Positions 58,196 through 64,000 of a DNA stretch of 64,000 nt are shown here, one piece after another. Under the pieces are notes generated by a model. The model saw only the letters and a program-made list of their open reading frames with translations. It made no database searches and was not told where the DNA came from. How positions within the stretch are numbered: position 1 is the first letter of the stretch; every line of letters begins with the position of its first letter. The DNA lies in contig NC_087072.1 of NCBI RefSeq assembly GCF_026151205.1, forward strand, positions 19,744,103-19,808,102, given 5' to 3'. This DNA comes from Bolinopsis microptera (taxonomy: Eukaryota > Ctenophora > Tentaculata > Lobata > Bolinopsidae). The position numbers and the translations under genes are program-made.

Positions 58196-60150
58196 AATGG
58201 ATTACACAGGATTTACACAGGATTACACAGGATTACACAGGATTAAGGATTTACACAGGATTAAAATTAAATTATAGATCCATTATCATGGACCGTCATA
58301 ATTGTACAGAAAACGGTGGCAGTGAATATGGAGGCTCTGGTGATTTTGAGGAATTACAGTTGAGTAAGGAGACACAATTTCCATAAGATGGACTTTGAGA
58401 TTTGTTTCATTCACATTGATATTGCTTGAGTCGGTGATTTCAGTGCTTATTTCAATGAGTGGCATTTTAGAAAGATTTTTGACTAATTTCGACCTCTGTT
58501 TTGAATACAAGTCACATATGTAAAGAACATGTGACTCGTCTTCGATGGTCTCAACGCCCATACTTGATTGACACCAAGCACATAGTCTTGGCTCACGGGG
58601 TGTGTTGGAGTATCTGCCTTTTTCAATATGGAGATCATGGGCGCTGATTCTAAGTTTTGTGGTGCTATAACGACGAGAGAAGCCTTTGCACAAGTGTAAT
58701 TAGGGCTCTCGGTTGAATGTGTGTTTGATTGAGTGATAGAATGAGAGTTTAGAAGAATTAGATTTCTGATATTCCCAACATTTTTTAAATTGATTGGTTA
58801 GAGCTTTGACGATGTTAGGAATTCTATACTTTTTGCTGCATAGTGGTTTGATACATTGACTAAAATTTGACTGATTTTTGAGGGAGTCTTTAAATAATTT
58901 GTGATCACTTACAGGGTTGGGCTCGGCTTTGTTGGCTGCATTTGTATTGAGAATTCGGTGCGCGGTTACGTGATCTAGTTTGTAAATTTCACCTAGTTCA
59001 AGGAGTGGTTTTATGTATCGATACCAAGGTAAGTTTAGTGATTTTTGTTCTTTTACGGCTGCAGTTACAAACGAATTCGACTTTGATTTTGTATTTAGCC
59101 TTTTGAAGTAATTTAATGTTAAGCGAATTGATTGATAAATCAGAGGAATTCTCCCTGTTTCTCCCCATACACCTACATTTGATGCTTTACGATGGACTCC
59201 CAATGCCCATTTCAGGAATGAAATATGCACTCTTTCTTGCAGAGAGGCGCTGATTTTTTAAAAGTAAGTTTGTAGCGGTTGCTTCTGTCGAGTTAATCGT
59301 TTTGCAAAGAGATTTATTGATCGTACTAGTGGGTGTCCATATCGGAGCACCATATAATAGAATGGGCTTGATGAGAGAGTCGAACAGTGTAAGGAGTGCT
59401 TTAAAAGATAACTTTGAACGCATGACAACCCTTTTCAGGCCAAAAAATGCACGCATTGCTTTGGTTTTAAGGTTTTGTTGAGCGATCTGCACTTGACCCG
59501 ATTGATGAAGTTCAAATCCAAGGTAACAATAATTGTCAAAAATTTCAAGATTAGATCCGTTGAGTGTAAATTTGATGTTTTGTACGTCCTGTTTTAACGC
59601 TTTCTCACCAAAGATGACTGTTTGAGTTTTGAGTTCATTGATTTCAATGCCCCACTCCTTACAAAATTACCGAGAATATTAAGTTGCATTTGAGTGGTTT
59701 CTTGATCGAGTGAAAGGAGTATAAGGTCATCCGCCCACAGCAGGTGGCTAACAGTCATATTTGAAAGTACGGGGCAATTTGGAAAATCTAGGAGGCAGGA
59801 CATATCACTGAGAAAAACTTTAAAAGGGTCAGTTGAGGGTGGGTGACCTTGTTCTGTACCTTTACGTATCTGAAAGCGTTTACTAAGATGACCAGATAAT
59901 TTTATGTAAGCGTACGAGTTTGAGTACATATTTTTGAGGACATTGTAGAAATTTCCAGTTATGCCATTTTTTGCGAGTTTGAGGAAAAGGGCTTGACGGC
60001 AGACTGAGTCGAATGCTTTTTTAAAATCAACAAATACTGCAAATACAGGTTTCCCCTAAAGTTTATATTTTGAAGCTATAGTTTTCATGGTTAGTATGTG
60101 ATCGTGTTGAAGTACATATGTGATGGTTTTTTCTGCTCGATAAAGTTAGT
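58196..60150 (-). pseudogene. Broken LINE reverse transcriptase with microsatellite 3' tail
   Basis: Reading leftward: a reverse transcriptase with FVDFKKAFDSV (after a stop codon near 60056), RKGTEQGHPPSTDP, WADDLILLS (catalytic ADD), then a frameshift, PILLYGAPIW, another frameshift, and a C-terminal Cys/His region (LCAWCQ, ESHVLYICD). The element ends at 58196-58262 in tandem AATCCTGTGT units, a short-repeat tail typical of some non-LTR retrotransposons in place of poly(A). It differs from the LINE at 53.3-54.7 kb in sequence and motifs. Inactive. Confidence 0.85.
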
Positions 60151-60416
60151 TAACCTTTTAAACATTGTACATTGATACATTACAGCAATATTCAGATCGT
60201 TTCAATGTTATGATAGTACACACTCAATCCAGAAGAAGCTTTCAAATAGTAACGAAGAACGATCTCATGATATCAACAAACAGTAATAGAAGTAAGTTAA
60301 CATTGAGACATTACAGCAATATTCAGCAAGCTTTGATCAGATCTCTTACTCTATTCATTTTTGTTTGATTGTTGCTCGATATTATATTTTACTTGGCAGA
60401 GTAATTCTTAAAAGAA

Positions 60417-61958
60417 ATGACATACAGTGAAAATTACGTCCTGGTTGATAAAGACGACCAGCAACAAACAACTTGGACAAGGAATGATAAGATGTTGTTG
60501 ATATGTTGTCTCCTATGCGACTTTGCAGATGGAACAGAGATTGATTTGCCTGGTTGGTGTAACTTATTATTTTTGAAGTGAACATTTTCAATTTCTTTCT
60601 GCACATTGCACAAGCTCATTGCACATACCTTCCTTGTATTGAAAACATCACACCTACTCTGTAACACAAGCGAGCCGCGAGGAAGCCTGATAACCATATT
60701 TCCTCACGTATCAGGAATGTTAACTCAACAAGTTTCATGTGACATTGGAATATCTCATTGGAAAGAAGGATTATTGGATTGCATTCTGTTCTTCTCCTTA
60801 GCAGTTTCAGTTATGATTGCAGGACCATTGGCGAAAAGGTAGGGTCAAAGTATTTTTCTAGACGATTTTAACTGTAACCCTCAAGCTGCAGTGAAACATT
60901 TGCTAGTAGTAATACAGAAATTTGAAAAAATAGATTTAACGATATTGTGTTTCAGGTTTGAAAAACGGAAGATAATTTTAATCTCGCTATATCTGAGTGT
61001 ATGCAGTTTAGTTTTCTGTGGCATGGTTGCAAACTTTACAGCTCTTTTTCTTTCACGAGCCATACTTGGCTTTTGTTGTGGACTCAGATACACCATTCTT
61101 TATGTTTGGGCCGCTGACATAGTTTCCAATAAAGAGATTCTAGACAGAATTTTAATGATAACACACATTTTCTACACTGCCGGGTCAATGTGGTCGTCAG
61201 TGTTGGGGTTCCTACTACTTGAATGGATTGGATGGAGGAAGTTTCTACTTTTCTCGACATTGCCCGTACTCATTCCTCCGATCATCATGGTTCACTTCTG
61301 TGTAAAAGATATAAAAGGATCACAAATAGAAAGGTCAGAAGACGAAGCAGAACAGCAAGAAACAGTGACTGTTTCAAACTTTGCAGCTAGAACCACAAAA
61401 ATGGGGCTGCTCATTGCTTGTGTTACTTTTAATGGCTGGTTGACCACCCTCCTCGTTCCAGCGTTGATCCAGATGCTTAAGATCAATAAAGCAGGACCAA
61501 ACATTGATTGCTCAGTTGCCATGACTCAAGGGCCGGAACTCTTGTTACTGGCACTTGTTAACTTCGCAGGTATGCCCTCTGCATTCCTTATGCACTGGAT
61601 AAAAGACAAGATTGGATTTCGTAAACTGCAGGGGTTTGTTTCCCTAATATACGTAGCAAACTTTGTACTGATGCTCACACAACAAAACCTTGCGGTAGCG
61701 ATTTTAACTAACTTCATAACGAAGTTTTTGAACGGGATAATTGGTTTGGGCTACAGCTATGTCCTCTTCGACGTGAATTACTTCGGAACGTCAAACTTTG
61801 AAGTAGGTGCTAGCATCGCAACCGCAATGGGCTTGATTGGGGGGATGGCTGGGTCGGGCATGGTCGCATTTGCCTCCACATCATCTGTTATAATCACTGC
61901 TTTGGTGGTCAGTGTGGTTCAGGTGATGGTTGTTGTTTCTATGACAGAGGTTCAGTAG
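60417..61958 (+). CDS. Major facilitator superfamily transporter, SVOP/SV2-like
   Basis: A multi-pass membrane transporter of the sugar/organic ion MFS type; substrate unknown. The last exon is 60956-61958 with phase-2 junction to an exon ending at 60838 (AAG|GTAGGG). The first exon starts at 60417 with a polar N-terminus, then ICCLLCDFADGTEI, the TM1 start seen in SVOP/SV2-like proteins; its donor is near 60556 or 60558. The start of the middle exon is uncertain (about 60600-60663). TM2 begins HWKEGLLDCILFF, the cytoplasmic loop has FEKRK where GRR/GRK is usual, and TM4 has GFCCGLRYTILYVWAADI. A charged loop (SEDEAEQQE) separates the two six-helix halves. The C-terminus is short. About 440 residues, a little below the usual length. 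Confidence 0.8.
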
Positions 61959-62699
61959 CAATATCAAGCTGAATAGGTGAGCAGGTTAAATAGACAGAAG
62001 ACAGAAGGTGAGATAGAAAAGTGCTCAACACATGAGGCCAGGTTTCAAAATGAGGGAGTGGTCTGAAAGTCCTTTCCGAAACTTTCTTTAGTTAGATATC
62101 CCAGCCCTATTCAGAAGAATTTGTGATTAATTTATTGCTCTGTAAATTTGTATTTCCTGATAAATAATGAGACCTAATTATTTCATTTTCAGAGTTTTAG
62201 TCACAATTTCGTATTACTCTAACTCAGTTGATGAAGTAAAATATAATTTGACAAAGTAAAATATATTCGAAGAAATTGTGTTATACATAATTTGTTGCCT
62301 TATTTAGTTTGTTACTGATGTCTTAAACGAATTTGTTGCTTTAATGTTGCCTTAATGTTGCCTTGATGTTGTCTTAAAACTCACACTTAAAACGGATATT
62401 TTTAAGGTACACCTATATCAACCTTAAACTACAGACCTCCTACTTAAAATATTACTTTCACAGTTTACATACGTAGCAGTCACACATATACATCATGTGT
62501 TTGATATTTCCGACACGAGTTTTGATACTTTTGACCCTCACAAAAATTAAAATAGTTTGATGAGTAAATGTAATCGTTAAAATCTGAAGTTTATTATTTA
62601 TTATATACTAGTGCCGTGTGGAACAAAGAAAAACCATAGTGTTTCAAGAGTAAAAGTAGTAGTAGCGTTTAAAAACAATCTTAATAAAAATTATAAAAA
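61959..62699. other. Convergent 3' region
   Basis: Between the transporter stop and the stop of the minus-strand gene. Holds TTAATGTTGCC tandem copies (62340-62375) and TTAAG-rich sequence reminiscent of the block at 56.4 kb. No gene. Confidence 0.4.
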
Positions 62700-63163
62700 T
62701 TACGATAAATCCGTTATGTCTCCATTCTCAAGCTCCGCGAGAAGGCCAGCCGAGAAAGGCAGATCAGTAGAGGTGGCCGTTGGTACCAGGTTGTCCCTGT
62801 GGACCCTTAGAATCTCCAACCAAAGTTCGTGCCTTTCAGCCTGCTGCATTTGCATTTGCTGCATCTCAATTTGCTGAATTGCCAGAATCCCCATTCTTGC
62901 TTGATGAAGCTCTTCTGCCCGATCCTGCAACAGTTCTTCCCTTGGGTTGAAATGATGAGGTAGGAGAATTTCTCTGCCTCTCGTTCTTTACCTGCAACGA
63001 GGGTTTCCTCTTTGAGCTTGCTGGGATACCGATGCTCGAACTTGTTGCTGGAGTGCTGGGGCACTCTTGCTCCTCTTCGCCCAGGTTTATTACCTCTACA
63101 TCTGGTGAGGGGTCAGTATCTTTTAGACTCCCAAGGGTGGAGCCAGAGTCAAACTCATACTTG
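62700..63163 (-). CDS. C-terminal part of an unrecognised Gln-rich protein, two exons
   Basis: Two clean exons: up to about 63163-62992 and 62924-62700, joined by a 67-bp phase-0 intron. The first encodes an acidic linker (DPSPDVEVINLGEEEQE) and a Ser/Pro stretch ending KRKPSLQ; the second a helix rich in Gln/Met (IEMQQMQMQQAERHELW) and an acidic tail (LENGDITDLS). The pattern of acidic linker, basic patch and terminal helix resembles C-termini of Myb/SANT-like proteins linked to Harbinger transposons, but no DNA-binding domain is in the window, so this is a guess. An in-frame stop near 63168 limits the exon; an acceptor TCTCAAG borders it, just at the edge of a large palindrome. The upstream exons are beyond the window or lost. 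Confidence 0.5.
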
Positions 63164-63266
63164 AGAATTTAGTTAGCCATGATGCAGTGCATCATGGCTA
63201 ACTAAATTCTCAACTTTATAATATCAGTTGTGTGCATCAGATGCACACAACTGATACTATAAAGTT
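63161..63266. repeat. Two adjacent large palindromes
   Basis: Palindrome 1: 26-bp perfect arms at 63161-63186 and 63188-63213 with a single central G. Palindrome 2: 16-bp perfect arms ATCAGTTGTGTGCATC at 63223-63238 and inverted at 63240-63255 around one A, extended by AACTTTATA (63212-63220) and TATAAAGTT (63258-63266). The two overlap by two bases. Confidence 0.95.
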
Positions 63267-64000
63267 TTCAAATTTGTGTGTGGCGAAATTACCCTGATCT
63301 TCTGATCCCATTTGTTTGGCGAAGTTTGGCGCGAAATTCGCGCGCGGCTGGCAAAGTCACGCACGTGTATTGGCGAAGTTCGACTACATTTCTACTTCAT
63401 CCCGGCGATGTTACCCACAGCATGGCGATGTTACCCCGGCGACCAAATTGCCCATTGTAACACGCAGGCTAGAGCTAGATAAGTAAAATTGGCAGGTATA
63501 TTAAGGAAATATAATTGAGTTTCAAGTGGTATGGTGCTTAGCACCGAATATGGTATAGTTTCAGAATGGCGAAGTTACCCCGTATTGCAGGGTAACTTCG
63601 CCCTGATTTCAGTGGAACCAATCTAGCTAACTATTTATGCCTGGCTGATGTGGTTCATACGAAAACATTTGCTTTACCAATCCTGTTCATATGAGCTATA
63701 AACTTTTTCAAGTACTCGTGTCGTATTTTCTAAATAACATGAAATAGCTGTAAAACAAGGCCAAGTTCCCCCATTCTACGGTACTATATTTCATGTACAC
63801 ATCTATTTTCCTAACAGTTTAAGTTAAAGCCTAAAGTTACCGGTACGTGACCAGAACTGCATTAAGTGCACACGTGCGAATTTGATTTTACGCACGAATT
63901 AGTTTTAAATGTTAGACCAATTAGAAATTGATCTAATACACAACTTTACTTCTATACACTTCAGTGATTGGGCTGATGACTCCAGTGAAAGGGCTGGTGA
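63267..64000. other. Region with recurring GGCGAAGTTACC motifs
   Basis: TGGCGAAATTACC, TGGCGAAGTT, GGCGATGTTACCC and similar words recur at least six times between 63290 and 63605. The clearest is a hairpin with 13-bp arms, GGCGAAGTTACCC at 63568-63580 inverted at 63590-63602. No gene is seen to the window end. Confidence 0.6.

Noticed and set aside
1-64000. CRISPR array, bacterial operon or prophage
   Set aside because: Spliced metazoan genes throughout; tandem repeats lack the spacer structure of CRISPR.

Overview
This is a stretch of an animal nuclear genome, AT-rich, with introns from about 70 bases to 2.3 kb bounded by ordinary GT-AG signals (one GC-AG). The genes are metazoan: an integrin alpha, a collagen IV-type NC1 protein, the kinase NEK1, a rhodopsin-family receptor and a GT31 glycosyltransferase. 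A secreted NC1 protein without triple helix, simple integrin architecture and many CR1-like LINEs, tRNA-SINEs and fold-back elements suggest a marine invertebrate, perhaps an early-branching one. A ctenophore is my leading guess, held weakly. I reconstructed multi-exon genes by reading splice sites and checking that phases close; the models for NEK1, integrin, NC1 protein, glutaredoxin and GPCR all sum to whole codons.

Layout. 0.5-1.7 kb: a two-exon GPCR (+). 3.2-7.9 kb: an unrecognised gene (+) with a Ser/Lys-rich first exon, a duplicated two-exon cassette and a His-rich last exon; one cassette exon has grown into a 33-bp minisatellite that has lost one base. 8-16.9 kb: gene-poor, simple repeats and two isolated exon-like stretches. 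16.9-19.9 kb: a secreted NC1-domain protein (+). 21.3-27.8 kb: integrin alpha (-), tail to tail with the NC1 gene. 28.4-28.9 kb: a small MITE. 29.7-31.9 kb: a tandem two-domain glutaredoxin (+) with a SINE in its last intron. 32.9-43.8 kb: NEK1 (-), 22 exons, with an intronless PAN/sushi-like secreted or anchored protein gene (+) nested in intron 2. 44.1-45.0 kb: intronless GT31 glycosyltransferase (+), head to head with NEK1.

45-60 kb is mainly mobile DNA: a LINE ORF1, tandem repeats, a large fold-back element carrying a SINE and another insertion, three broken LINE reverse transcriptases, decamer hairpins, palindromes and a short dispersed repeat family. 60.4-62.0 kb: an MFS transporter (+). 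62.7-63.2 kb: the C-terminal part of an unrecognised Gln-rich protein gene (-), bordered by two long near-perfect palindromes.

The genes do not form one pathway. The clearest link is matrix and adhesion: an NC1-type matrix protein next to an integrin alpha chain. The most interesting items are the collagen-free NC1 protein, the exon-cassette/minisatellite gene, the gene nested in NEK1 and the nested fold-back/SINE structure.
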